DNA of 35,278 nt from Ignavibacteria bacterium (GTDB taxonomy: Bacteria > Bacteroidota > Ignavibacteria > Ch128b). Location: contig VGVX01000024.1 of assembly GCA_016873845.1 (NCBI GenBank), forward strand, positions 1-35,278. The letters are read 5' to 3'. This document shows positions 1 through 7,097 of the stretch, piece by piece. A program made the translations under genes and the position numbers. Each line of letters opens with the position of its first letter. Position 1 is the stretch's first letter. Under the pieces are notes generated by a model. That model was not told the origin of the DNA, ran no database searches, and saw only the letters and a program-made list of their open reading frames with translations.

Positions 1-283
1 TCTTTTCATCGCTCAATATTGTAAAGGGAAGATCATATTTCTCCTCAAATTTCTTATGAGACTGAACCGAATCAGCGCTGACACCTATTACAACTGCATT
101 TTTTTTCTCGTATTTTTTAATGTTGTCGCGAAAGTCGCATGCCTGTTTCGTACAACCGGAAGTCATATCTTTTGGATAAAAATAAAGTATAACTTTCTTT
201 CCAAGAAAATTTTTCAATGATATTTTTTCTCCGTTCTGGTTCACCAAATAAAAGTTCGGCGCTTTGCTTCCAGCTTTTAACAT
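1..283 (-). CDS. bcp: Bcp-type peroxiredoxin (thioredoxin-dependent thiol peroxidase), 3' end cut by window
   Basis: This is the N-terminal 94 codons of an atypical 2-Cys peroxiredoxin that reduces hydroperoxides in the cytoplasm using thioredoxin. The reading starts MLKAGSKAPNFYLVNQNG. The active site TSGCTKQAC places the peroxidatic cysteine at residue 44 and the resolving cysteine at 49; the five-residue spacing is the one seen in E. coli Bcp. The motif FYPKDMTSGC just before it is also family-typical. The ATG at 283 is preceded by a good ribosome binding site (TTTAGGAG), which overlaps the end of the upstream membrane-protein gene. The C-terminal half lies beyond base 1, so length and integrity cannot be judged. 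It lies in the same minus-strand run as a second, AhpE-like peroxiredoxin. Confidence 0.9.
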   Translation of the reverse strand, partial: MLKAGSKAPNFYLVNQNGEKISLKNFLGKKVILYFYPKDMTSGCTKQACDFRDNIKKYEKKNAVVIGVSADSVQSHKKFEEKYDLPFTILSDEK

Positions 284-291
284 TCAATCTC

Positions 292-786
292 CTAAAATTG
301 ATTTAAAAAAATTAATATTAATCCAAGTACGATATTAATTATAAAAATTGAGTATGAAATTCCATGAAAAACAGAAAATCTTCTTTTAAACGGATTCTTT
401 TCTTCTTGAATTTTCACTAATGTTATTTTTTTCTTGGCGTTTTTCATTAGCGGACGAATCACCAACCTCGAAACAGCCGCGAGCAAAGTCATTATTGAGA
501 ATAGAATTAAATGGATTTGAAATTGTGATTTTAAAATTGGATTTCGAGCAGAATTGACTAATTCTATTAAAATTGCTAACAAAAAAATAAAAATCGAAAT
601 AATAATAAAATAGTCAAACCGTTCTAAAATTTGCCCGACAAAATTACCTGCGTCTTCTTTCTTAGAAAATGCTTTGAAGCTGTATGGAGTGATAATCACA
701 GAAATCAAAATCGACCCGCCAACCCAAATCACAAGTGATAAGATCTGGAGAAAAAAAGAAACCCGATTAAGAAACTCAAATTCCAT
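292..786 (-). CDS. DUF4149-like four-helix membrane protein
   Basis: A 164-residue inner-membrane protein with four predicted hydrophobic segments at about residues 10-32, 58-75, 90-110 and 143-162. The pattern WVGGSILISVIITPYSFKAF followed by AGNFVGQILERFDYF matches my memory of the DUF4149/TMEM205-like family (a WxGG in helix 1, then a GRIL-like segment before helix 2). The biochemical role of that family is unknown to me. Its stop codon lies within 10 bases of the bcp start, so the two are probably co-transcribed. It is separated from the peroxiredoxin gene upstream by 58 bases. The family call rests on motif recall only. Confidence 0.6.
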   Translation of the reverse strand: MEFEFLNRVSFFLQILSLVIWVGGSILISVIITPYSFKAFSKKEDAGNFVGQILERFDYFIIISIFIFLLAILIELVNSARNPILKSQFQIHLILFSIMTLLAAVSRLVIRPLMKNAKKKITLVKIQEEKNPFKRRFSVFHGISYSIFIINIVLGLILIFLNQF

Positions 787-844
787 TTTAATGAAGTATC
801 AAATTATTTTGGATTGAAACTGCATTGATTAACTAGTGCAAGTT

Positions 845-1327
845 TTATTTTAGAGATTCAAGAACTGATTTAATCGATTCATAATTTGGTTCTTTACCTG
901 GATCATCCAACACTTCCGTGTATTGCACAATTCCATTCTTATCAATCACAAATGCAGAGCGTTTTGCAACTCCTTTAAGTCCCCATTTTGCTGGCACCCA
1001 ATTTTCTTCCAATACTCCGTAAAGCTCTGATACTTCTTTATTGAAGTCACTCAATAAATCGAAACCAAAATTAAACTTATCATTCCAAAGTTTTAGTGCA
1101 AATGGGCTGTCGACACTAATCGCAAATACTTTCGCATTTAGATTTGCATACATATCCATATTGTCCCTAGTTGAGCAAAGTTCTTTCTCACATACTCCAG
1201 TGTTAACGAATGGAAAAAAAAGCAGAATTACGTTTTGCTTTGAAATATATTCGTTCAAATTTACATTTTCAAATTTGTGATTTTTCAGATTGAAATTTTT
1301 ATAGGTATCACCTTTTTTTATAGCCAT
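845..1327 (-). CDS. AhpE-like peroxiredoxin (AhpC/TSA redoxin fold)
   Basis: A 160-residue complete peroxiredoxin. The active-site block FFPFVNTGVCEKELCSTRD has the peroxidatic Cys46 with Thr43 and a conserved downstream Arg, and a second cysteine at 51. The FPF-x3-GVC-x3-LC-x2-RD arrangement is that of the AhpE/Bcp-like branch rather than typical 2-Cys AhpC, which lacks the nearby second cysteine. It would reduce hydroperoxides in the cytoplasm; the reductant cannot be told. The ATG at 1327 has a ribosome binding site (AAAGGAAA). It lies 10 bases downstream of the dodecin gene and is likely in one transcript with it. Together with bcp it gives two distinct peroxiredoxins within 1.3 kb. Confidence 0.88.
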   Translation of the reverse strand: MAIKKGDTYKNFNLKNHKFENVNLNEYISKQNVILLFFPFVNTGVCEKELCSTRDNMDMYANLNAKVFAISVDSPFALKLWNDKFNFGFDLLSDFNKEVSELYGVLEENWVPAKWGLKGVAKRSAFVIDKNGIVQYTEVLDDPGKEPNYESIKSVLESLK

Positions 1328-1337
1328 AGATTTTCCT

Positions 1338-1538
1338 TTAATTTAATTTTCTTCCGATATTTACTGTAGCTTGAAACTCTAAGTTCCCATCAGGTAAAAC
1401 TCGTCCACGGTGCTCTTCTACTTTAAACCAATTTACTGTTCCTTCTTTTGCTGCCTCTTTTACGGCTTGTTCAACCGCATCGGAAAAACTTTTTGTAGAA
1501 ATACCAACGCGGACAATTATTTCAAATGAATTTGCCAT
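1338..1538 (-). CDS. Dodecin family flavin-binding protein
   Basis: A 66-residue protein with the dodecin pattern: an N-terminal strand (FEIIVRVGIST), one amphipathic helix (SFSDAVEQAVKEAAKEG), then two strands carrying WFKVEEHRGRV and FQATVNIGRKL. The Trp in the NWF motif corresponds to the aromatic that stacks on the flavin isoalloxazine ring in known dodecins, which assemble as dodecamers that store or buffer FMN/riboflavin. Length is usual for the family (about 65-75). The start at 1538 has AAGG seven bases upstream. It heads the minus-strand run of peroxiredoxin genes, which fits a role in limiting flavin-driven oxidant formation; that link is inference. Confidence 0.88.
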   Translation of the reverse strand: MANSFEIIVRVGISTKSFSDAVEQAVKEAAKEGTVNWFKVEEHRGRVLPDGNLEFQATVNIGRKLN

Positions 1539-1700
1539 GATTAACCTTATTGTTTTTTTATTTTATTTCAAATTAAAGATTTTGTTTTTTTCAATCAATT
1601 ACAGTTAGTGCTTTTTAAAAGCTAAATCTTTATTACTAACAAAGACAGTTAATTTTTAATTCCATGCATAATTCGTCAAAAGTTATTTTAAAAAATCCAC

Positions 1701-1729
1701 TTGCTTTCTTAATAAAAATCTTCTAATTT
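1701..1729 (+). promoter_or_regulatory. Candidate promoter of the fur-feoAB operon
   Basis: A -35-like TTGCTT (1701-1706) and a -10-like TAATTT (1724-1729) are separated by 17 bases. The -10 overlaps the palindromic operator at 1726-1744. The true promoter consensus of this lineage is not certain, so this is a moderate guess. Confidence 0.35.
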
Positions 1730-1744
1730 AGACTTAGTCTAAAT
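1726..1744. promoter_or_regulatory. Perfect 19-bp palindrome, likely Fur-family operator
   Basis: ATTTAGACTTAGTCTAAAT is a perfect inverted repeat of two 9-base arms around a single base. It ends 12 bases before the start codon of the Fur-family regulator gene and overlaps the candidate -10 element. Size and form (about 19 bp, AT-rich, dyad with a one-base centre) match Fur/PerR boxes. The obvious reading is autoregulation of the operon and repression of feoAB when iron is sufficient. I saw no second copy elsewhere in the window. A role on the divergent dodecin gene is possible but its start is about 190 bases away. Confidence 0.75.
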
Positions 1745-1756
1745 AGTAATTGATTA

Positions 1757-2227
1757 ATGATTGCGAACATTACACATGCGGTGGAGATATTCACGAACTT
1801 TCTTCGGAAAGGTCCATATCGTGTTACACCCGAACGTTTCGAAGTACTTGAGAATGCTTATGCAAGGAATGAACACTTCAGCGCCGATGAATTATATCTA
1901 AGCATGAAAAATGATGGTTCGAATATTTCACGGGCAACAGTTTATAACACTTTAGAATTACTTGTCACTTGTGGATTGCTTTCGAAACAAAATTTTCTGG
2001 GTAAAGAAGCTCGATTCGAAAAAATTATCGGTGTACTTGATCACAATCATATTATTTGTGTGAATTGCGGCAGAATCACTGAGTTCAAGTCTTCCGCTAT
2101 TCAAAAAGTTCAGGAATCTATTTGTGATGAATACAACTTCGTTGCAGTCAATCACAGTTTCAATATTTATGGTTACTGCAAGGACTTAAAAAAATGTAAA
2201 TCTGGAACATCAATCGAGAAAAATTAA
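1757..2227 (+). CDS. Fur-family metal-responsive transcriptional regulator
   Basis: A 156-residue Fur/PerR-type repressor. The N-terminal winged helix contains the recognition segment NISRATVYNTLELLVTCGLL (about residues 56-75), the hallmark SRATVYNTL of the family. The C-terminal metal/dimer domain has DHNHIICVNCG (Cys101, Cys104). A second cysteine pair, Cys141 and Cys147 in YGYCKDLKKC, is spaced by five residues rather than the usual two, so the structural zinc site may be altered. The stop codon directly abuts the feoA start, so it is the first gene of an iron-uptake operon and most likely an iron-responsive Fur, though PerR cannot be excluded because peroxiredoxins lie divergently. The start codon has no strong ribosome binding site. 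Confidence 0.87.
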   Translation: MIANITHAVEIFTNFLRKGPYRVTPERFEVLENAYARNEHFSADELYLSMKNDGSNISRATVYNTLELLVTCGLLSKQNFLGKEARFEKIIGVLDHNHIICVNCGRITEFKSSAIQKVQESICDEYNFVAVNHSFNIYGYCKDLKKCKSGTSIEKN

Positions 2228-2455
2228 ATGTCATTCACTTTAGATAAAGCTGCACCAGGCCAGAATCTCGTAATTAGTTTTTTACCAAATGGAGTAATCA
2301 AATCCCAGTTAATAAGATTTGGGATATGTGAAGGCGAACGAGTTCGCTGCATGGATAGAATTTTTGGCGGTACAGTTATTTTGCAAAAGAATAGATTAGA
2401 AATTGCTTTAGGATATGATTTGGCTAAATCGATAACGGTAACAAATGAGAATTGA
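2228..2455 (+). CDS. feoA: FeoA, ferrous iron transport accessory protein (SH3-like)
   Basis: A 75-residue single-domain FeoA. The order APGQNLVISFL, then LIRFGICEGERVRCMDR, then GGTVILQKNRLEIALGYDLAKSI, follows the SH3-like FeoA fold (a leucine-rich turn, GI-x-G-x-x-V core, and a terminal LG-x-x-x-A-x-x-I helix). FeoA acts at the cytoplasmic face and is thought to interact with FeoB in Fe(II) import. It begins at the base after the regulator stop codon and overlaps feoB by 11 bases, a tight translational arrangement that supports the assignment. The ribosome binding site is only a GAGA-like stretch inside the end of the regulator gene. Confidence 0.9.
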   Translation: MSFTLDKAAPGQNLVISFLPNGVIKSQLIRFGICEGERVRCMDRIFGGTVILQKNRLEIALGYDLAKSITVTNEN

Positions 2456-4472
2456 AAACTCCAGCAACGATCAGAACGAAGAAGATAACCTTTCCCAGCA
2501 AAATCTAGATTCAGAAAATTTTCCTAAAACGATTGTCATTACCGGCAATCCAAACGTCGGCAAATCTTTAATTTTTAATCATCTTAGTGGTTTATATGCC
2601 GAAGTTTCAAACTTTCCTGGAACAACTGTTTCATTACTTACTGGCAAATACAAAAACGCTCAGATCATTGATACACCCGGAATTTACGGTGTTTCCTCTT
2701 TTAATGATGAGGAGAGAGTCGCTCGTGATGTAATTCTAAATGCTGATGTGATCGTAAACGTAGTAAACGCTGTAAATCTTGAGCGCGATCTTTTCTTGAC
2801 TCTTCAATTAATCGAAATGGGTAAAAAAGTCTCCGTCATGTTGAATATGATCGATGAAGTCAAAAAAAAGAACATACTCATTGACTCAAAAAAATTATCT
2901 GAACTTCTTGGTGTAGAAGTTTTTGAAACAAGTGCAATCAGGAAAATCGGTTTCGAAAATCTTGATAATGCAATTCGTTCGGCTCGCCAGGGTAAAAGTG
3001 ATAAAACTCTTAATTCCAAACTCGAGGAATTAAAAAACATTTGTAATTCACAAGCAAGTTCACTTTTGCTATTAGAGGGTGATAAATATTTTTCAGATAA
3101 ATTCAATTACAAAGGTCCAGATTACCGAGAAGAGATCTACATAAACAGAAGAAATAAAGTCAAAGAAATTCTAGACTCAGTCGAAACGGAAGGAACAAAA
3201 CAAGGAATTTTCTTCTCCAAGCTTGGTAGATTATGCCTCAATCCAATAACCGGAATTCCAATACTATTCTTTGTATTAACTATAATGTATTTTTTTGTTG
3301 GGGATTTTGTAGCACAACGTGTGGTTGGTTTCACAGAAAATACAATCGGGAAAAATTACTTCGAATTTTATACAAAATCATTTGTAGCAAAATTTACCGA
3401 TACTTTGATAGATGTAAAAATCTTAGGAGAAGACGAATCCATATTAAATCAGAGAGTATTCAATTTCCCCGAAGGCACTAATTCGAGTCCCAATCTTTGG
3501 AAAGATTTAAGAAATTCTATTCATGAAAAAGAAAACCAGGTAGATTTTCATTTCACACATCCATTCCCTACTTTTCTGTTTGGTGAGTTCGGTGTTATAA
3601 CGATGACAATTAGTTATCTATTATTTTTATTGCTTCCGCTTGTTCTTGCATTTTATTTATCGCTTGCATTTTTGGAAGACAGCGGTTATTTGCCTCGCTT
3701 AGCAGCACTTGTTGATAAAACCTTCACAAAGGTTGGATTAAATGGAAGGGCTATCATTCCAATAATTCTCGGTTTCGGATGCGTAACCATGGCAACAATT
3801 ACAACTCGAATGCTAAGTACTGAACGAGAGAAAAGCATAGTGACTGCACTATTACAATTTGTAATTCCATGCTCGGCACAATTGGCAGTTATTGCAGTCC
3901 TTCTAAGCACTGCTGGATTTAAAGCATTGGTTATTTATTCAACCGTCATTTTATCGGTGATGATCGCTTCAAGCGCAATTCTTAATAAATTAGTACCAGG
4001 CGAAAGTCCACCCCTTTTGCTCGATCTCCCGCCAATGCGATGGCCAAGGATCAGTAATGTTTCCAAAAAAACTTTTTACAGAACATTTGGTTTTATGAAA
4101 GAAGCTGCACCATGGTTCTTTGTTGGTGCTGCAGGCATCGGAATTTTACAGCTTACAAATTTACTTCAGTTTTGGCACTCAGCATTGAGTCCGCTTACAG
4201 TCAATTTTCTACAACTTCCGAAAGAAGCATCAACAGCATTTGTCATGGGAATGATCAGGAGAGATTTCGGCGCAGCAGGTCTATTCGATATGAATTTATC
4301 TATTGATCAAATTGTTGTTGCATTAATTACAATTACTTTGTTTGTTCCTTGTATCGCTTCTTTCGTTATCATGCTTAAGGAAAGAGGGATCAAACAAGGT
4401 ATGATAATATGGAGCTTTGCATGGATCTTCGCGTTTTTGATTGGCGGAATTGTAAGTCAGATTTTAATTTAA
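2445..4472 (+). CDS. feoB: FeoB, GTP-dependent ferrous iron permease
   Basis: A 675-residue polytopic Fe(II) importer with an N-terminal G domain. Visible motifs are G1 GNPNVGKS (residues 34-41), G2 around FPGTTVS (58-63), G3 DTPG (76-79), G4 NMID (134-137) and a G5-like TSAIRK (162-167). A linker follows, then two Gate-type repeats of helices. The gate cysteines are present at 446 (GFGCVTMAT) and 476 (IPCSAQLAV), but the surrounding residues differ from the E. coli pattern, where the first gate reads GFGC-x-VPA. This is the shorter, divergent FeoB branch I associate with several deep-branching and anaerobic lineages. An N-terminal extension of about 26 acidic, Asn/Gln-rich residues precedes the G domain. 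No C-terminal FeoC-like part is seen. Confidence 0.93.
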   Translation: MRIENSSNDQNEEDNLSQQNLDSENFPKTIVITGNPNVGKSLIFNHLSGLYAEVSNFPGTTVSLLTGKYKNAQIIDTPGIYGVSSFNDEERVARDVILNADVIVNVVNAVNLERDLFLTLQLIEMGKKVSVMLNMIDEVKKKNILIDSKKLSELLGVEVFETSAIRKIGFENLDNAIRSARQGKSDKTLNSKLEELKNICNSQASSLLLLEGDKYFSDKFNYKGPDYREEIYINRRNKVKEILDSVETEGTKQGIFFSKLGRLCLNPITGIPILFFVLTIMYFFVGDFVAQRVVGFTENTIGKNYFEFYTKSFVAKFTDTLIDVKILGEDESILNQRVFNFPEGTNSSPNLWKDLRNSIHEKENQVDFHFTHPFPTFLFGEFGVITMTISYLLFLLLPLVLAFYLSLAFLEDSGYLPRLAALVDKTFTKVGLNGRAIIPIILGFGCVTMATITTRMLSTEREKSIVTALLQFVIPCSAQLAVIAVLLSTAGFKALVIYSTVILSVMIASSAILNKLVPGESPPLLLDLPPMRWPRISNVSKKTFYRTFGFMKEAAPWFFVGAAGIGILQLTNLLQFWHSALSPLTVNFLQLPKEASTAFVMGMIRRDFGAAGLFDMNLSIDQIVVALITITLFVPCIASFVIMLKERGIKQGMIIWSFAWIFAFLIGGIVSQILI

Positions 4473-4495
4473 TGAACTAAAAACTTAGGAGAAAG

Positions 4496-5599
4496 ATGAC
4501 TAAGATTACTGATAAATTAATTTTAAGTGCATTAGAACAAGTTAATGATCCTGATCTTAATAAAGATTTAGTCAGTCTTAAAATGATCAAAGACATTCAA
4601 ATTTCAGGTGACAATATAAAAGTAAAAGTTGAATTAACTACACCTGCATGTCCATTAAAAGATAAAATAAAGCAAGATTGCATTGATGCAATTCGAAAGG
4701 AAGTACCTCAAGTTAAAAATATCGAAATTGAAATGGGAGCCTCCGTCCGCAGTCATGTTAATGAAATTAAAGCCCAGCTTCTTCCGGGAGTAAAAAATAC
4801 TATCGCAGTTGCAAGTGGTAAAGGAGGAGTTGGTAAATCTACAGTTGCAGTTAATCTTGCAGTTGCCTTAGCAAAAGATGGTGCGAAAGTTGGCTTAATT
4901 GATGCAGATGTTTACGGTCCAAGTATTCCTTTGATGCTTGGCGTAAACGGTAAACCTAAAATGATCGGCAGAGAAGATAATTACAAAATTATTCCGCTTG
5001 AAAATTATGGTGTAAAGTTAATGTCTATCGGTTTTCTGGTAGACGATAATACCCCTGTCATTTGGCGAGGTCCGATGGCGAGCGGAGCGGTAAAACAGTT
5101 CATGTCTGATGTTGAGTGGAGCGACCTCGATTATCTCATATTTGACCTGCCCCCCGGTACAGGTGATATTCAACTAACACTCGTTCAACTCATTCCTTTA
5201 ACAGGAGCTGTTATTGTAACAACCCCGCAAGATGTCGCTTTAATTGATGCACGCAAAGGATTGAAAATGTTTGATCGGGTCAACGTAACAATTCTCGGTA
5301 TTATCGAAAACATGAGCTACTTTCTTGCTCCGGACACCGGCAAGCGTTATGAGATCTTTGGATACGGCGGAGGGCAAAAAGCTGCTCAAGAATTAAATGT
5401 CCCTTTCTTGGGAGAGATCCCAATCAATCCACAAATTCGAGTCGGGGGAGATGCAGGAAAACCTATTGTCATTCAAAATCCAGAATGCGAAGAAGCTAAG
5501 AAAATTCAAGAAATAGCAAGGAGCATGGCGGCACAAGTGAGCATTAGAAATGTTTCATCTCCAATCATTCCCAAGATAGAGATACTGACAAATAATTAA
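4496..5599 (+). CDS. Mrp/ApbC (NBP35-type) iron-sulfur carrier P-loop ATPase
   Basis: A 367-residue protein made of an N-terminal MIP18/DUF59 domain (about 1-85; the TTPACPLKD motif is at 48-56) and a ParA-like ATPase domain with the deviant Walker A GKGGVGKST (108-116), DADVYGPS (137-143) and the FDLPPGTGD block (216-224). Such proteins load or transfer Fe-S clusters to apo-enzymes in the cytoplasm. The position where many homologues carry a CxxC (ENMSYF-x-C-x-x-C-G) reads ENMSYFLAPDTG here, so that cluster ligand pair is missing. The start has a strong ribosome binding site (TTAGGAGAAAG). It follows feoB by 23 bases, suggesting co-expression with iron import, and precedes an Nfu gene. Confidence 0.9.
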   Translation: MTKITDKLILSALEQVNDPDLNKDLVSLKMIKDIQISGDNIKVKVELTTPACPLKDKIKQDCIDAIRKEVPQVKNIEIEMGASVRSHVNEIKAQLLPGVKNTIAVASGKGGVGKSTVAVNLAVALAKDGAKVGLIDADVYGPSIPLMLGVNGKPKMIGREDNYKIIPLENYGVKLMSIGFLVDDNTPVIWRGPMASGAVKQFMSDVEWSDLDYLIFDLPPGTGDIQLTLVQLIPLTGAVIVTTPQDVALIDARKGLKMFDRVNVTILGIIENMSYFLAPDTGKRYEIFGYGGGQKAAQELNVPFLGEIPINPQIRVGGDAGKPIVIQNPECEEAKKIQEIARSMAAQVSIRNVSSPIIPKIEILTNN

Positions 5600-5702
5600 A
5601 ACTTAACATTTGATTTGATTGGAACTTTTCGATTTCCAAATATCTTTTTGATAATTTCATTAAGTTTGTAAAGAAATTTTATTATACAATTCAGGATTAA
5701 AG

Positions 5703-5939
5703 ATGGAAGACCTCCGTAAAAGAATAGAAAAAGCAATCGATTCCGTAAGACCATATCTTCATGCCGATGGCGGTGATGTTGAGGTTGTAAATGTTACTGA
5801 AGATGGAATCGTTGAAGTAAAACTCGTTGGTGCCTGCGGTACCTGCCCTATGTCACAGATGACACTTCGTGCCGGCGTTGAGCGTGCATTGATGAGAGAA
5901 GTTCCGGAAGTAAAACGCGTCGAAGCGATAACTGGATAA
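5703..5939 (+). CDS. Nfu-type (NifU C-terminal domain) iron-sulfur scaffold
   Basis: A 78-residue stand-alone NifU C-terminal domain. The family motif LVGACGTCPMSQMTLRAGVER holds the cluster-binding CxxC (Cys45 and Cys48), preceded by the typical IRPYLHADGGDVE-like block, here SVRPYLHADGGDVEVV. Two such domains share one 4Fe-4S cluster at a dimer interface and pass it to targets. Its ribosome binding site is AGGATTAAAG just before the ATG. It is separated from the Mrp gene by 103 AT-rich bases that might hold a promoter, and is followed 30 bases later by the AI-2E-family gene. The pairing of Mrp with Nfu supports a Fe-S assembly role. Confidence 0.92.
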   Translation: MEDLRKRIEKAIDSVRPYLHADGGDVEVVNVTEDGIVEVKLVGACGTCPMSQMTLRAGVERALMREVPEVKRVEAITG

Positions 5940-5969
5940 AATCCATTTTGCAACTGGCAGGATATAGCT

Positions 5970-7025
5970 TTGACTCAAGATAATTTGACAAAAAAAATTA
6001 TCAAGTATCTTCTGATATTATTATCCATTATCGGAGTAGTATATTTTTCCATTCAGATTTTTAATTTGATAGTGATTCTTGCAGTTGCGATACTCATTTC
6101 ATTCATACTGAAACCGTTAGTTAAATATGTCGAGTTTTTTAAGATCCAAAAAACTTATTCTGTGATGGTTGTTCTAGGAAGTGCATTATTTCTGATTGGG
6201 TTTTTAGTCTATTACTTCATCCCGATATTTTCTAATCAATTTGAAAATTTACTTGTATCACTTCGCGACTTAAAAATTCAGGAACTCCTTAATAAATTAG
6301 ACAAGTCTATAACAGAAATTTTCCCACTTGTAAAGCCGGGAGAATTATCAGATAGATTATCCAGACTTATTCAAACGTCGGTTGAAAGTTTCTTTACGGA
6401 CATTTCCGGATTCGTTGGGGAGGTTCTATTATTTGCTGCGTTTTTGGTCATTGTACCATTCATCACATTTTTCATTTTGAAAGATGGAAGAGAATTGAAA
6501 CTTGGATTCATTAATTTGCTGCCGAATCGATACTATGAAATGGCATACAGAGTCATAAATAAAGTCGATAAGGAAATTGGCAGATTTGTTCGCGGCTGGA
6601 TACTCGATGCGTGTTTTGTTGGAGTGGCTTCAACCATAGGGCTTTATTTCTTAGGCATAGACAATTTTGCTATGATTGGTCTAATCGCAGGAATCGGTCA
6701 TTTGATACCTTACTTCGGTCCAATAATTGGTGGTATACCGGCATTGCTTGTTTCATTCTACCAGTTTGGCGATTTCTCGATGTTCATTCCGATTTTATTA
6801 CTATTCACTTTGATTTATACAATTGATAATGGCTTAGTTCAACCATATGTCTTTGCAAAAAGTGTGAACATGCATCCCGTAGTGATAATATTCTTAATTT
6901 TGACTGGTGGACAATTGATTGGAATTGCTGGAATGTTACTAGCCGTCCCCGTTGCAAATGTTGTTAGAGTTGCTGCTACAGAAATTTATAACGGATATAA
7001 AGAATACAAAATCGTTAGAACTTAA
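5970..7025 (+). CDS. AI-2E family (YdiK/PerM-like) membrane protein
   Basis: A 351-residue polytopic membrane protein of the AI-2E transporter family (PF01594). The layout is family-typical: two close N-terminal helices (about 10-48), a third (about 62-80), a soluble stretch (about 90-145), then the C-terminal helices with FIPILLLFTLIYTIDNGLVQP and the end block HPVVIIFLILTGGQLIGIAGMLLAVPVA. The latter, with PYFGPIIGGIPALL before it, is diagnostic. Members have been linked to export of AI-2 or to ion/proton antiport; the substrate here is unknown. The start is a TTG with a weak upstream GGCAGGAT; no ATG suits the conserved N-terminus better. It ends a run of same-strand genes and faces dsbD. 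Confidence 0.88.
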   Translation: MTQDNLTKKIIKYLLILLSIIGVVYFSIQIFNLIVILAVAILISFILKPLVKYVEFFKIQKTYSVMVVLGSALFLIGFLVYYFIPIFSNQFENLLVSLRDLKIQELLNKLDKSITEIFPLVKPGELSDRLSRLIQTSVESFFTDISGFVGEVLLFAAFLVIVPFITFFILKDGRELKLGFINLLPNRYYEMAYRVINKVDKEIGRFVRGWILDACFVGVASTIGLYFLGIDNFAMIGLIAGIGHLIPYFGPIIGGIPALLVSFYQFGDFSMFIPILLLFTLIYTIDNGLVQPYVFAKSVNMHPVVIIFLILTGGQLIGIAGMLLAVPVANVVRVAATEIYNGYKEYKIVRT

Positions 7026-7097
7026 AGCTCAAAATTTTATCTCACCAAAAAGAAAACGAAACTAAACATAAATCACTTAACCCGGTACAATCGAAAT

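Noticed and set aside
1041-1280. Plus-strand open frame of 79 codons
   Set aside because: It is antisense to the AhpE-like peroxiredoxin gene, which has full family motifs and a ribosome binding site.
5640-5702. Promoter in front of the Nfu gene
   Set aside because: Several AT-rich hexamers are possible (for example TTAAGT and TATACA 17 apart) but none stands out enough to list.
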